Assembly (NCBI GenBank): GCA_937871605.1
Contig: CALMRM010000137.1
Coordinates: forward strand, 1 to 12,775
Length of the DNA: 12,775 bases
DNA from: an uncultured Terriglobus sp.
GTDB lineage: Bacteria; Acidobacteriota; Terriglobia; Terriglobales; Acidobacteriaceae
Direction of reading: 5' to 3'
A program made the translations under genes and the position numbers. Below, one piece after another: positions 1 to 6,808 of this stretch (its first letter is position 1; every line of letters starts with the position of its first letter). The notes below the pieces were generated by a model. It saw only the letters and a list, made by a program, of their open reading frames with translations. It made no database searches and was not told the origin of the DNA.

Positions 1-1093
1 GTGCCTGTGCGGCCTGCGCTTCGGCACGGGCACGCTCGGCAGCTTCGCGGTCGGCGGCTGCGCGTGCGCGCTCGGCGCTCAGCGCTTCCTGCTGTGCGGC
101 CAGCTGCGATGCTGCAGCTTGCGCCTCCGCAGCCTGCCGTGCGTCCACCTGCGCCTGCTGCTGCTCTGCCTCGCGCTTGCGCAGCGATGCGATGCGCGCG
201 TCCTCGGCACGCTGCACGGCATCGCGCGCGTAGGTGATCTCCATCTTCTCGTCGCGGTGCTTGCTCACGTCGATGTCGTCCGCGTTTCTGAGCGCGGTCT
301 GCACCTGAGCAAGAATGTCAGGCGCGTACTGCGCCGCACCGGCCACGCGGGCGATGTTGTAGGCATTGTGTGCCTCGTACAACTCGAGCGGGCTATGCTC
401 ATTTCTGGTGATGGGGTCCAGCACGGTCTTGGAGCCGGCGGTTTGCGCATACGCTCCCCGCGGCAAGAGGGTGTAGTGCGCGTTCACCTTGCCCAGCACG
501 CCCTGCGTCCTGTCCTCGATCACGTGGTTCTCCACGACGACCAGGTCCGAAGGAACCTTGACCGCGAAGTAGGGCTCCGCGGTGACGATGAGGCCAAACG
601 ACTGCAGGTTAGTGGTCACCTGCATGTCCACCTTTTGGCCACCGCCGCTGGGCAGCACTTCACCCAGGTTGGAGGGCGCGCCGTCAGGCGTGATGGCCCA
701 CAGCACGTAGGTCAGGTACTCGGGACCAAAGCCGTTCGCGGGGGGCAGACCTTCCAGGTGCAGGTCGATGCTGATGCGGCCTTTCTCGCTGCCCACCTTG
801 GCGTCGCCCTTGGCGCGTGCCAGCAGGGGCGTGCCGGTCATGGCGATCTTGGTGGAGCCGCTGCGGTGGAAGTAATTCACGGCGTCCAGGTCGCGCTGCA
901 CCACATTGACGCGGAACAGTGGTTCGCCGTTGAGTTCTCCGACGGGGCGGCCGCCGTTCTGTACACCGTTTGCGGTACGGGCGTCCGCTGTTGGGTTCGG
1001 TTCCTGCGCGTTGCACACTGCGGTGCAGCACAGTGCACCACTCAATACTAGGGTCGCGGCAAGGTGCGCAGACCGGATCGCTACTCGAATCAT
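1..1093 (-). CDS. OmpA-family envelope protein, N-terminal part (C-terminus beyond window)
   Basis: The frame is open from an ATG at 1093 to the left edge, giving 364 residues with no stop. Residues 1-29 look like a signal peptide (Arg-containing start, hydrophobic core, CNAQ near the cleavage site). Residues about 55-215 form a beta-rich domain that includes GFGPEYLTYVLWAI and FGLIVTAEPYFAV; I recall this domain from acidobacterial proteins annotated as OmpA family. Residues about 235-300 are helical, and from about 285 the chain becomes an Ala/Glu/Arg/Gln-rich coiled coil, usual before a C-terminal peptidoglycan-binding OmpA domain. That last domain is not visible here. The likely role is a periplasmic or outer-membrane structural link to peptidoglycan. 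An AGAGGA Shine-Dalgarno-like sequence lies just upstream of the ATG, with short spacing. Plus-strand open frames over the same DNA read as Val/His/Arg-rich mirrors and are not genes. The reading frame is secure; the family call rests on memory. Confidence 0.82.
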   Translation of the reverse strand, partial: MIRVAIRSAHLAATLVLSGALCCTAVCNAQEPNPTADARTANGVQNGGRPVGELNGEPLFRVNVVQRDLDAVNYFHRSGSTKIAMTGTPLLARAKGDAKVGSEKGRISIDLHLEGLPPANGFGPEYLTYVLWAITPDGAPSNLGEVLPSGGGQKVDMQVTTNLQSFGLIVTAEPYFAVKVPSDLVVVENHVIEDRTQGVLGKVNAHYTLLPRGAYAQTAGSKTVLDPITRNEHSPLELYEAHNAYNIARVAGAAQYAPDILAQVQTALRNADDIDVSKHRDEKMEITYARDAVQRAEDARIASLRKREAEQQQAQVDARQAAEAQAAASQLAAQQEALSAERARAAADREAAERARAEAQAAQA

Positions 1094-1154
1094 GATTCCT
1101 CTCGTCCCAAATGCCAGGGACCTGCCTGCCACGTGTGAACGAGCAGTCGGTAGT

Positions 1155-1199
1155 GAGACGCCGGTCCCGGGTTTTGAGTGGTCACGGGACGCACGTCTC
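1155..1199. repeat. Interrupted inverted repeat in the divergent intergenic region
   Basis: Two 15-nt arms (1155-1169 and 1185-1199) pair as GAGACG/CGTCTC and GTCCCG/CGGGAC. The two 6-bp blocks are separated by a 3-nt internal mismatch (CCG versus GCA), and the arms enclose a 15-nt loop. The repeat lies 62-106 nt upstream of the OmpA-like start and about 93 nt upstream of the DUF3999-like start. It could be a two-site operator or a structured 5' leader. There is no T-run next to it, so a terminator is unlikely. The rest of 1094-1291 shows no convincing ORF; I could not place a clear -35/-10 pair for either gene. Confidence 0.6.
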
Positions 1200-1291
1200 G
1201 CGTTGCGCCACTGCCTATGTTTGCAGGAATGGGAAACGATCGGCTCTGGCGGCGTGCTACTGCAGGAGTGGATCACCTGTACTGTTGAGGG

Positions 1292-2227
1292 GTGTACCAC
1301 CGCCTGCTGATGGCCGCCGTGCTTTCCCTGCTGCCTTGCCCATGCTGGTGTGCCGCGCCCGATCTCCACGGGTGGCAGTGGCAGCGCGCAGTCTTGCTTG
1401 CGACACCCGCAGGCGAACAGTGCGTGGTGTTGGACGGCGAACTGTACGCCCGCGCCGCGCCGGGTCTGCGTGACGTGCGCCTCCTGCAGGGAGGGCACGA
1501 GATAGCGTACGCACTTGAGGAGAGCTTCGACGAACCCGCGCTGAGCCACCCGGACAAGGACCGTACCGTGTACACCACCGTGCTGCGCATCCCCCTGCAG
1601 GAGGTGCACGCTGCCCGGTCCAGCTCTGAGGGAGCCGGGCCGGGTTACGGTGGCAGCGCGATGCTGCCCGCGCATGTTCCGGTGGAGCGTATGCAGCTGG
1701 AGCCCGTGGCGCAGGGGCTTGCGGCAGCGGGCCATACGCCGGTTCCGATCTCGCTGGTCGCCACGCCGCGCGCGTTAGCGGCTTTGCCGGAGGGTGGCCC
1801 CGCCAGGAGTGAACGGATCGGCGGCACCCCGGCCGCGGCAGCACCGGTCGAAGTGACCGCCCTTGGTGCCAATCTGCAGAACGACGCAACGGTGTCTGTC
1901 GCCGTACGCTCCGCGTACTTTGCCGCGGTTCTGCTGCAGATGCGCCAGCGCCTGCTTTGCTTTCGGCCGCTGGGCGCGGCACCGGTGGTCATGGTCTTTG
2001 GCAACGAGCGGGCCCGGCCCGTGCGGTATGACTTCAGCACCCTGTACCACCCGCTGGCAACTCCCGTGCTGGGGCAGTTAGGACCTGTGCAGGTGAACCC
2101 TGCCTACCGCCGTCCGGCAGCCCACGCGCCGCTCTGGACGACGCGACGCAGCGTACTCTTGCTGTGTTTTGGTGTGCCTCTGCTCGCGCTGTTTGTGGCG
2201 TTACCGCTGCTCAGTGGCCGGGATTAG
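1292..2227 (+). CDS. DUF3999-like secreted/membrane-anchored protein
   Basis: This is a 311-residue protein with an N-terminal signal sequence (residues 1-22, MYHRLL then a hydrophobic core ending WCAA). It has an extracytoplasmic beta-rich body and one C-terminal membrane segment at about 287-307 followed by the short tail SGRD. Features such as the early Cys-Val-Val-Leu-Asp stretch, LYARAAPGLRDVRLLQGGHE and the later LLPAHVPVERM resemble acidobacterial DUF3999 proteins as I remember them; no biochemical function is known to me. The start is uncertain. An in-frame TGA lies at 1286-1288, so only GTG 1292 or ATG 1310 is available. GTG gives a charged signal-peptide n-region, but the GAGGGG element (1287-1292) overlaps it. 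ATG 1310 lacks a well-placed ribosome site. The gene is divergent from the OmpA-like gene and its 3' end overlaps a small minus-strand ORF by 4 nt. Confidence 0.72.
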   Translation: MYHRLLMAAVLSLLPCPCWCAAPDLHGWQWQRAVLLATPAGEQCVVLDGELYARAAPGLRDVRLLQGGHEIAYALEESFDEPALSHPDKDRTVYTTVLRIPLQEVHAARSSSEGAGPGYGGSAMLPAHVPVERMQLEPVAQGLAAAGHTPVPISLVATPRALAALPEGGPARSERIGGTPAAAAPVEVTALGANLQNDATVSVAVRSAYFAAVLLQMRQRLLCFRPLGAAPVVMVFGNERARPVRYDFSTLYHPLATPVLGQLGPVQVNPAYRRPAAHAPLWTTRRSVLLLCFGVPLLALFVALPLLSGRD

Positions 2228-2373
2228 AAGCGGAAGTGCGCGGCAGCGTCACCGCTCCCCAGCGAGTCCAGCAGCGTTTCCGATACCGTCACCAGCGCTG
2301 CAAATGCCTCTTCACCGGCGGCCAGGCTGAGCAAGAATGAGAGAGCAGCTACGGCAAGGCCAAGGAGCTTCAT
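2224..2373 (-). CDS. Small signal-peptide-like protein, 49 residues (hypothetical)
   Basis: An ATG at complement 2373 opens 49 codons ending in TAA at 2224. The product starts MKLLGLAVAALSFLLSLAAG, a good signal peptide or single membrane segment, followed by a short tail containing EEAFAALVTVSETLLDSLGS and ending AAAHFRF. It lies 45 bp downstream of the 88-residue membrane protein gene on the same strand, so it could be the last gene of the ftsK unit. It overlaps the 3' end of the convergent DUF3999-like gene by 4 nt. The only ribosome-site candidate is a weak GGA about 7 nt upstream. I do not recognise the protein. The lysine-then-hydrophobic start argues for a real gene, but its short length leaves chance possible. 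Confidence 0.45.
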   Translation of the reverse strand: MKLLGLAVAALSFLLSLAAGEEAFAALVTVSETLLDSLGSGDAAAHFRF

Positions 2374-2418
2374 GACTATCCACGGTACCAGACGCCAGGG
2401 CCTGCGTACACCGCACGC

Positions 2419-2685
2419 CTACTGCTTGGCTTCAACGGAAGCGAGTCGCTCATGCAACGAGACCATCTCGCGATACACCACGTCACGAAGAGCGCTCATC
2501 TCGACCCGGAGTGCACGCATATCGGCCTGAACATTCGTAAATTGCGAACGCATCTCTCCGCCCTGCTGGTCAACGGTATGTTCCAGCCTTGTGATGCGTG
2601 AGTTGGAGTGGATCCAGGCGAGTACAACAAGAACCAGGGAGCCTACCGCGGGCGTTAACAATGCAGTGAATTGCAAGTTGTTCAT
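2419..2685 (-). CDS. Small membrane-anchored coiled-coil protein (hypothetical)
   Basis: The product has 88 residues. Residues about 8-25 form one transmembrane helix (LLTPAVGSLVLVVLAWI), and residues about 30-87 are a heptad-like coiled coil with no helix-breaking proline (RITRLEHTVDQQGG through LHERLASVEAKQ). The predicted topology is an N-terminal anchor with a helical tail that could oligomerise. The start is supported by AGAGG at complement 2691-2695, 5 nt before the ATG. It lies 35 bp downstream of the ftsK stop on the same strand, suggesting co-transcription. Proteins of this architecture are common as uncharacterised small proteins in Acidobacteria; I know of no assigned function. Confidence 0.75.
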   Translation of the reverse strand: MNNLQFTALLTPAVGSLVLVVLAWIHSNSRITRLEHTVDQQGGEMRSQFTNVQADMRALRVEMSALRDVVYREMVSLHERLASVEAKQ

Positions 2686-2720
2686 GTGCGCCTCTGAATA
2701 CAGATGCTATCAGACCTTGC

Positions 2721-5465
2721 TCAGCGCACCGCCTCGTCTACCTCGCGGAAGTAGTCGGGTGCCTTGCGCAGTTCGCGCGGCTTCGACCCGTCTGCCGGGC
2801 CCACCAGGCCGTCCCGCTCCATCATGTCGATGAGGGCTGCCGCACGGCCGTAGCCAATGCGCAAACGGCGCTGCAGCAGGGACGTGCTGGCCTTGCCAAA
2901 CTCGAACACCAGCCGCACGGCGTCGTTGAACAGCTCGTCTTCTGGGCCGTCCTCCACGCCTTCGCGGTCGTTACCCTTTTCGTCCTTTGGCCCCTCCAGG
3001 AAGCCTTCCACGTATTCCGCCTCGCCCTGGGCCTTCCAGAACTCGACCACGTCGCTGATCTCCTTCTCTGTGACAAACGGTGCGTGAACGCGCTGCAGAC
3101 GCGAGGTGCCGGGCGGCAGAAAGAGCATGTCGCCGCGGCCCAGCAGGCTTTCCGCACCGTTGCTGTCGATGATGGTGCGCGAGTCTACCTTGGTGGCCAG
3201 CCGGAAGCTCATGCGTGTGGGCACGTTGGCCTTGATGAGGCCGGTGATCACGTCCACGCTGGGCCGCTGCGTGGCCAGCACCAGGTGGATGCCGACCGCG
3301 CGTGCCATCTGCGCCAGCCGCGTGATGCTCTCCTCCACGTTGCTCTTGTCGAGCATCATCAGATCGGCCAACTCATCGATGATGATCATGATGTACGGCA
3401 GCGGCTCCTGCGGCATGCCGTCTTCGTCGAACAACTGCCCGTTGTCGAACAGGCGGTTGTACTGGTCCAGGTTGCGGACGTGGCGGCTGGCCAGCAGCTT
3501 GAGGCGGCGCTCCATCTCACGCACAGCGTTCTTCAGCGCATTTGCGGCGAGTTTGGGCTCCGTAATGATGGGCGTAAACAGGTGCGGGATGCCCTCGTAC
3601 ATGCCCAGCTCCACGCGCTTTGGGTCTACCAGGATCATGCGCACCTGCTCTGGCGTGGCCTTGAACAGCACGCTCATGATCATGGCGTTGATGGCGACCG
3701 ACTTGCCGGACCCGGTAGAACCGGCGATGAGCACGTGCGGCATGGCGGCGAGATTTGCGGTAACAATGCGGCCGTTGATGTCCTTGCCCATGGCCATTTC
3801 GACCTTGCTTTTCGAGTTGGCGAAGCCCTCGCTTTCCACTACGTCTCGCAGCCAGATAGTTTCGCGCTCGTGATTTGGCACCTGGATGCCCACGGTGCTC
3901 TTACCCGCCATACGCTCGATGAGGATGGACTCTGCGGCCATGGCGAGGCACAGGTCGTCTGCCAAACCGGTGACGCGGCTATATTTAATGCCCGCATCGG
4001 GACGGAACTCAAACGTGGTGACCACCGGGCCGGGGTTGATCTGCGTCACCTGGCCGTCCACACCGAACTCACCGCATTTTTCGACCAGGATGCGGGCCTC
4101 GTCCCGCAGCGCCTCCTCACGCACCGTGGCATGCTCCTCGTTCCGGTAGAGCAGGGAAGAGGGTGGCAACTTGTAGCCGTGAACGCTCTTGGCGGTCAGC
4201 GTGACGGGATGGACGCTCTCGTCGGCCCGCTTGCCAAAAGCGATCGCACCTTCAGGCGGAGGTGCGGGAGCGGTAGCCGCGGGCGGCACCGGCGATAGCT
4301 GCACAGGGGCAAGCGGTGCGGGCACGGGATTGGTTGGTACCGGCGCGGCAACGGGAAACGGCACGATCTCTGCCGTGCGCGGCGTCGCTCTGGACTGCTC
4401 TGCAGGTGCGGGTGTTAGCCAGGAGAAATCGGCCTCGCGGCGCACGTCGAACGGGGTCGTATCTTCCATCTCCGCGACGATTGGCGCGGACGCTGCTCCA
4501 TCATTCAGGAGATCATTGCGCTGGAGCTGCGCGGCGGCCTCGGCCTGCAGGTGGCTTGGCAGTGGCGCAAATTCCGGCTCAGGACCGGCATCCACATCGG
4601 TGCGTGGCATGCGCGCCCACACGGTGCGCTTCGGTTCTGCCGTGGAGCCTGCGCCCTCTTTATCTGCGTGGATGCCGCGCCGCCAAAAGCCCCACTTGGC
4701 GAGCAGGCCGCTCAGCAGGGTTCCATGCGCCTTCCGCTGGGCCGCTGCGGCGGCTGTTGTCTCCAGGACACTTTGGCGGGCCGCTGCCCGCTCCCGCCTT
4801 GTCTCCAGGCGGTTTGCCACGCGCGCCGCCTGCAGGTTGGCCCTGCCGCCGCGCCACTGGATGTAGCGCTCGCGGGTGCGATACACCACGCCAAGGCGCC
4901 GCCCAGCCCAGTCCTGCGCGGTGTTAAAGGTAAATGAGGTGCTCAGGTAAAGGCTGAGCAGCAGCAGAAGGCTGGCGACCACGCAGGCACCGGGGTAGTT
5001 CAGCTGAACGACTGCCGCATCCGCCATCAGCCGGCCTGCCACGCCTTCCACGGGCAGAGCGCCGCGCCAGCGCAGGTGCAGCGGCAGCAGGCCCAGCAGC
5101 GTGGGCGCGGCAACTAGCCAGAGCAGCAGGCCGATGCTCTTGGCCGTGGGCGAAGCGAGGCCCCGCGACCGCATCCATGACACGCCGAGCCGTGCCAGCA
5201 GCAGTGGAAAGAGCAACACGGCAACACCCAGGACCTGCAGCAAGAGGTCGCTGCTATACGCACCCGTCTTGCCGATCCAGTTGTGGACCGGCCGCAGCAC
5301 CGCGGTACCGGCGTAGCCACCCACGGTGTTCAGCGACGGATCCGTGGGCGTGTAGCTGACCAACGCCAGCAGCAGCAGCACCGCGAGTGTCACCACGCCC
5401 AAGCCGACTATTTCGTTCAGCCGCCGGCTGCGGGTGGGCGTCATCTCCAGGCTAAGCGGCTTCAT
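2721..5465 (-). CDS. ftsK: FtsK/SpoIIIE-family DNA translocase
   Basis: This is a septal DNA pump that moves chromosome ends during division and activates dimer resolution. The chosen start (ATG 5465) gives 914 residues and has GAGGGAG at complement 5475-5481, 9 nt upstream; a 33-residue upstream extension (to 5564) is Arg/Ser-rich and not part of the family. Four hydrophobic segments lie at about 18-38, 73-93, 109-129 and 157-177. A charged and then Pro/Ala-rich linker spans about 185-410. The alpha/beta motor follows, with Walker A GSTGSGKS (582-589), Walker B IMIIIDELADLM (692-703) and ATQRPSVDVITG (731-742). The C-terminal gamma winged-helix domain (about 842-905) includes TSLLQRRLRIGYGRAA, the region that reads KOPS sequences in characterised FtsK. 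All domains are intact and the length is usual for a four-helix FtsK. Two small genes follow on the same strand. Confidence is very high. Confidence 0.97.
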   Translation of the reverse strand: MKPLSLEMTPTRSRRLNEIVGLGVVTLAVLLLLALVSYTPTDPSLNTVGGYAGTAVLRPVHNWIGKTGAYSSDLLLQVLGVAVLLFPLLLARLGVSWMRSRGLASPTAKSIGLLLWLVAAPTLLGLLPLHLRWRGALPVEGVAGRLMADAAVVQLNYPGACVVASLLLLLSLYLSTSFTFNTAQDWAGRRLGVVYRTRERYIQWRGGRANLQAARVANRLETRRERAAARQSVLETTAAAAAQRKAHGTLLSGLLAKWGFWRRGIHADKEGAGSTAEPKRTVWARMPRTDVDAGPEPEFAPLPSHLQAEAAAQLQRNDLLNDGAASAPIVAEMEDTTPFDVRREADFSWLTPAPAEQSRATPRTAEIVPFPVAAPVPTNPVPAPLAPVQLSPVPPAATAPAPPPEGAIAFGKRADESVHPVTLTAKSVHGYKLPPSSLLYRNEEHATVREEALRDEARILVEKCGEFGVDGQVTQINPGPVVTTFEFRPDAGIKYSRVTGLADDLCLAMAAESILIERMAGKSTVGIQVPNHERETIWLRDVVESEGFANSKSKVEMAMGKDINGRIVTANLAAMPHVLIAGSTGSGKSVAINAMIMSVLFKATPEQVRMILVDPKRVELGMYEGIPHLFTPIITEPKLAANALKNAVREMERRLKLLASRHVRNLDQYNRLFDNGQLFDEDGMPQEPLPYIMIIIDELADLMMLDKSNVEESITRLAQMARAVGIHLVLATQRPSVDVITGLIKANVPTRMSFRLATKVDSRTIIDSNGAESLLGRGDMLFLPPGTSRLQRVHAPFVTEKEISDVVEFWKAQGEAEYVEGFLEGPKDEKGNDREGVEDGPEDELFNDAVRLVFEFGKASTSLLQRRLRIGYGRAAALIDMMERDGLVGPADGSKPRELRKAPDYFREVDEAVR

Positions 5466-5723
5466 CTGTGTGGACTCCCTCTGCCCCTTTGACCCGTCCC
5501 AGGCGGACACAGTACACGGAGCATGCCCGATTCTTACCTGAACGGAGGCTGGCAGACGAGGCAAACTTTAGAAGGAATCCGCGTGGGCAACCCGCGTGCG
5601 TTCCATTTGCTCCTATGCGCAGTAACACCGCAGCCTGCAACGCAGTTGACCTGCGAAGCGACCTGCGCATTGCCCACCGGACCAGTGCCGTGGGACCTTG
5701 GAACGAAGCGGCGGGTGGTGGAG

Positions 5724-5746
5724 GCTGTGCGCAGCCTGTGCACAGC
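5724..5746. repeat. Short inverted repeat upstream of the PA2169-type gene
   Basis: The arms GCTGTGC (5724-5730) and GCACAGC (5740-5746) are perfect complements around a 9-nt spacer; TGTGCACA (5737-5744) is itself an 8-bp palindrome. The position is about 124-146 nt upstream of the start codon at 5870, which suits an operator, but 7-bp arms can occur by chance in this composition. Confidence 0.35.
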
Positions 5747-5855
5747 TCTCACTGTCAGGCCGGGTGCTACTACCCAGCTGCGGTAGGCATCATCCCTCGC
5801 ACATACACGAAATCCGGGCTACCCGCCCAGCAGCACAATCTGGCCACCGGCCGCA

Positions 5856-5860
5856 AAGGA
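5856..5860 (+). promoter_or_regulatory. Ribosome binding site that sets the start of the PA2169-type gene
   Basis: AAGGA lies 9 nt before ATG 5870. The frame stays open for 134 codons upstream (from 5468), so this site, together with the start of family-like sequence at the ATG, decides the true start. Confidence 0.7.
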
Positions 5861-5869
5861 AGCAAGATC

Positions 5870-6322
5870 ATGGCAGAGACCCTGAAAGAAACCGAGAGCG
5901 TACTGCGCGATGTCATCAAGTCGCTGGTGGATGGACAGGAAGGCTTCAAGGACATCGGCGAGAAGCTGCAGGATGACACCCTGAAGCGGTACTTCCTGGC
6001 GGAAAGCCTGAAGCGCGCACAATTCAAGGGTGAGTTGGAGGATGTGCTCATCAAGGAAGGCGTATCAGACGCGTACAAAGAGAGTGGCACCGTAGGCGGC
6101 GCGCTACACCGCACCTGGGGCGACCTGAAGGCGAAGCTGGGCGGCGGCGACCACACGCTTCTGGAGAGCGCAGAGCAGGGTGAGGATGTGGCCAAGAAGG
6201 CCTACGCGGATGCGCTGAAGAACGAGCTGCCGCTGCCAATCCACCAGTTGCTGAGCACGCAGGCAGCCCACATTCAAACCTCACACGACTACGTCAAGGC
6301 CGCGCGCGATAGCCGCAAGTAG
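5870..6322 (+). CDS. PA2169-type four-helix-bundle protein (DUF2383)
   Basis: The product has 150 residues and is almost entirely helical. Its features match the DUF2383/PA2169 family: an N-terminal helix with LVDGQEGFKDIGEKL (residues 19-33), a central GTVGGALHRTWGDLKAKL (73-90), then SAEQGEDVAKKAYADAL (100-116), ELPLPIHQLL (119-128) and a final QTSHDYVKAARD (136-147). The family is ferritin-like in fold and usually linked to general stress responses; its reaction, if any, is not known. There is no signal peptide, so it is probably cytoplasmic. The start at ATG 5870 is supported by AAGGA 9 nt upstream; the in-frame extension to 5468 is not protein-like. A hairpin terminator follows at 6345-6369, so the downstream doxX gene is probably only partly co-transcribed. 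Confidence 0.9.
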   Translation: MAETLKETESVLRDVIKSLVDGQEGFKDIGEKLQDDTLKRYFLAESLKRAQFKGELEDVLIKEGVSDAYKESGTVGGALHRTWGDLKAKLGGGDHTLLESAEQGEDVAKKAYADALKNELPLPIHQLLSTQAAHIQTSHDYVKAARDSRK

Positions 6323-6344
6323 TTCGGTCAAGCCGTGTTGCAAG

Positions 6345-6369
6345 AAGGCCTCGCTCCATGCGGGGCCTT
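6345..6369 (+). terminator. Terminator-like hairpin after the PA2169-type gene
   Basis: AAGGCCTCGC (6345-6354) pairs with GCGGGGCCTT (6360-6369) over 10 bp, including one T-G wobble, around the 5-nt loop TCCAT. It starts 22 nt after the stop codon. Only a short TTT run closes the stem, so termination may be incomplete and allow read-through into doxX. Confidence 0.6.
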
Positions 6370-6388
6370 TGGCATTTCAGGGACATTT

Positions 6389-6393
6389 AGGAG
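6389..6393 (+). promoter_or_regulatory. Ribosome binding site that sets the doxX start
   Basis: AGGAG lies 7 nt before ATG 6401. This favours that ATG over an in-frame TTG at 6335, which sits inside the upstream untranslated region and overlaps the hairpin, and over the second ATG at 6407. Confidence 0.65.
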
Positions 6394-6400
6394 AAAGGCG

Positions 6401-6808
6401 ATGTGCATGGGATCTCGAACCGTGTGGCGTGCAGTTGGCCTCGTTACGCAGTCGGTCCTCTACGTTGCGGGTGGCATCAACCACTTCTGGCATAGCCGCT
6501 TCTACACGGCGATTATGCCGCCGCACTATGACCATCCGCTCGCACTGGTGCAGATCAGTGGCGTGGCAGAGGTGCTGGGCGGCCTGGGCCTGCTGGTGCC
6601 AGCCACGCGACGCGTGTCAGCGTGGGGGCTCATCGCCATGCTGCTGGTTTACTACGACGTTCACATCTACATGGTGCGCCATCCGGAGCGCTTTTCCGCG
6701 GTGCCGGAGTGGGCGTTGTGGGTTCGCCTGCCGCTGCAGCTTGTGCTCCTCTACTGGGCCTACATCTATACACGTCCAGACGCCGGCAAACCGGCGTTCA
6801 AGAGCTAG
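6401..6808 (+). CDS. DoxX-family integral membrane protein
   Basis: This is a 135-residue protein with four hydrophobic helices at about 9-26, 48-68, 72-90 and 107-127. The DoxX hallmark lies after helix 1: YVAGGINHFWHSRFYTAIMPP, where the Gly-x-x-His-Phe pattern and the Met-Pro-Pro turn are typical of the family. DoxX-like proteins sit in the inner membrane and have been linked to quinone or thiol redox chemistry and stress tolerance; no catalytic function can be assigned from this sequence. The start at ATG 6401 has AGGAG 7 nt upstream. The gene follows the PA2169-type gene with a hairpin between them. Its TAG stop shares the CTAG palindrome with the stop of the convergent uppP gene, a 4-nt tail-to-tail overlap. 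Confidence 0.88.
   Translation: MCMGSRTVWRAVGLVTQSVLYVAGGINHFWHSRFYTAIMPPHYDHPLALVQISGVAEVLGGLGLLVPATRRVSAWGLIAMLLVYYDVHIYMVRHPERFSAVPEWALWVRLPLQLVLLYWAYIYTRPDAGKPAFKS

Larger units (their letters stand above)
5466..5869. other. Gene-free divergent region between ftsK and the PA2169-type gene
   Basis: This 404-bp stretch must carry the promoters for both ftsK and the plus-strand gene at 5870. The frames that run through it give low-complexity, His/Arg/Cys-rich translations without any domain, so I call no gene. Visible elements are a 7-bp inverted repeat GCTGTGC/GCACAGC (5724-5730 and 5740-5746) whose right part includes the palindrome TGTGCACA (5737-5744), and a direct repeat GACCTGCG at 5648-5655 and 5660-5667 (12-bp period). 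There is also a weak extended -10-like TGCTACTAC at 5765-5773. None is strong enough to name a regulator. Confidence 0.5.

Noticed and set aside
119..1051. 310-residue plus-strand frame opposite the OmpA-like gene
   Set aside because: Val/His/Arg/Gly-rich mirror of a coding strand in GC-rich DNA; the minus-strand frame has a signal peptide, a domain-like body and a ribosome site.
1257..1982. 241-residue minus-strand frame opposite the DUF3999-like gene
   Set aside because: Arg/Pro/Ala-rich antisense shadow; the plus-strand frame has a signal peptide and a C-terminal membrane helix.
3084..4298. 404-residue plus-strand frame opposite ftsK
   Set aside because: Antisense shadow of the FtsK motor domain; His/Leu/Val-rich without any recognisable motif.
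5699..5703. GGAAC motif that could be the -35 of an ECF general-stress promoter upstream of the PA2169-type gene
   Set aside because: No matching GTT-type -10 at the expected spacing, and this promoter type belongs to Alphaproteobacteria.
5523..5786. 87-residue plus-strand ORF in the ftsK upstream region
   Set aside because: No ribosome site, no domain or signal sequence; composition like non-coding DNA here.
5468..5869. 134-codon N-terminal extension of the PA2169-type protein
   Set aside because: Arg/His/Cys-rich, no domain character, overlaps the ftsK leader, and the family-length protein starts at ATG 5870 with its own AAGGA.
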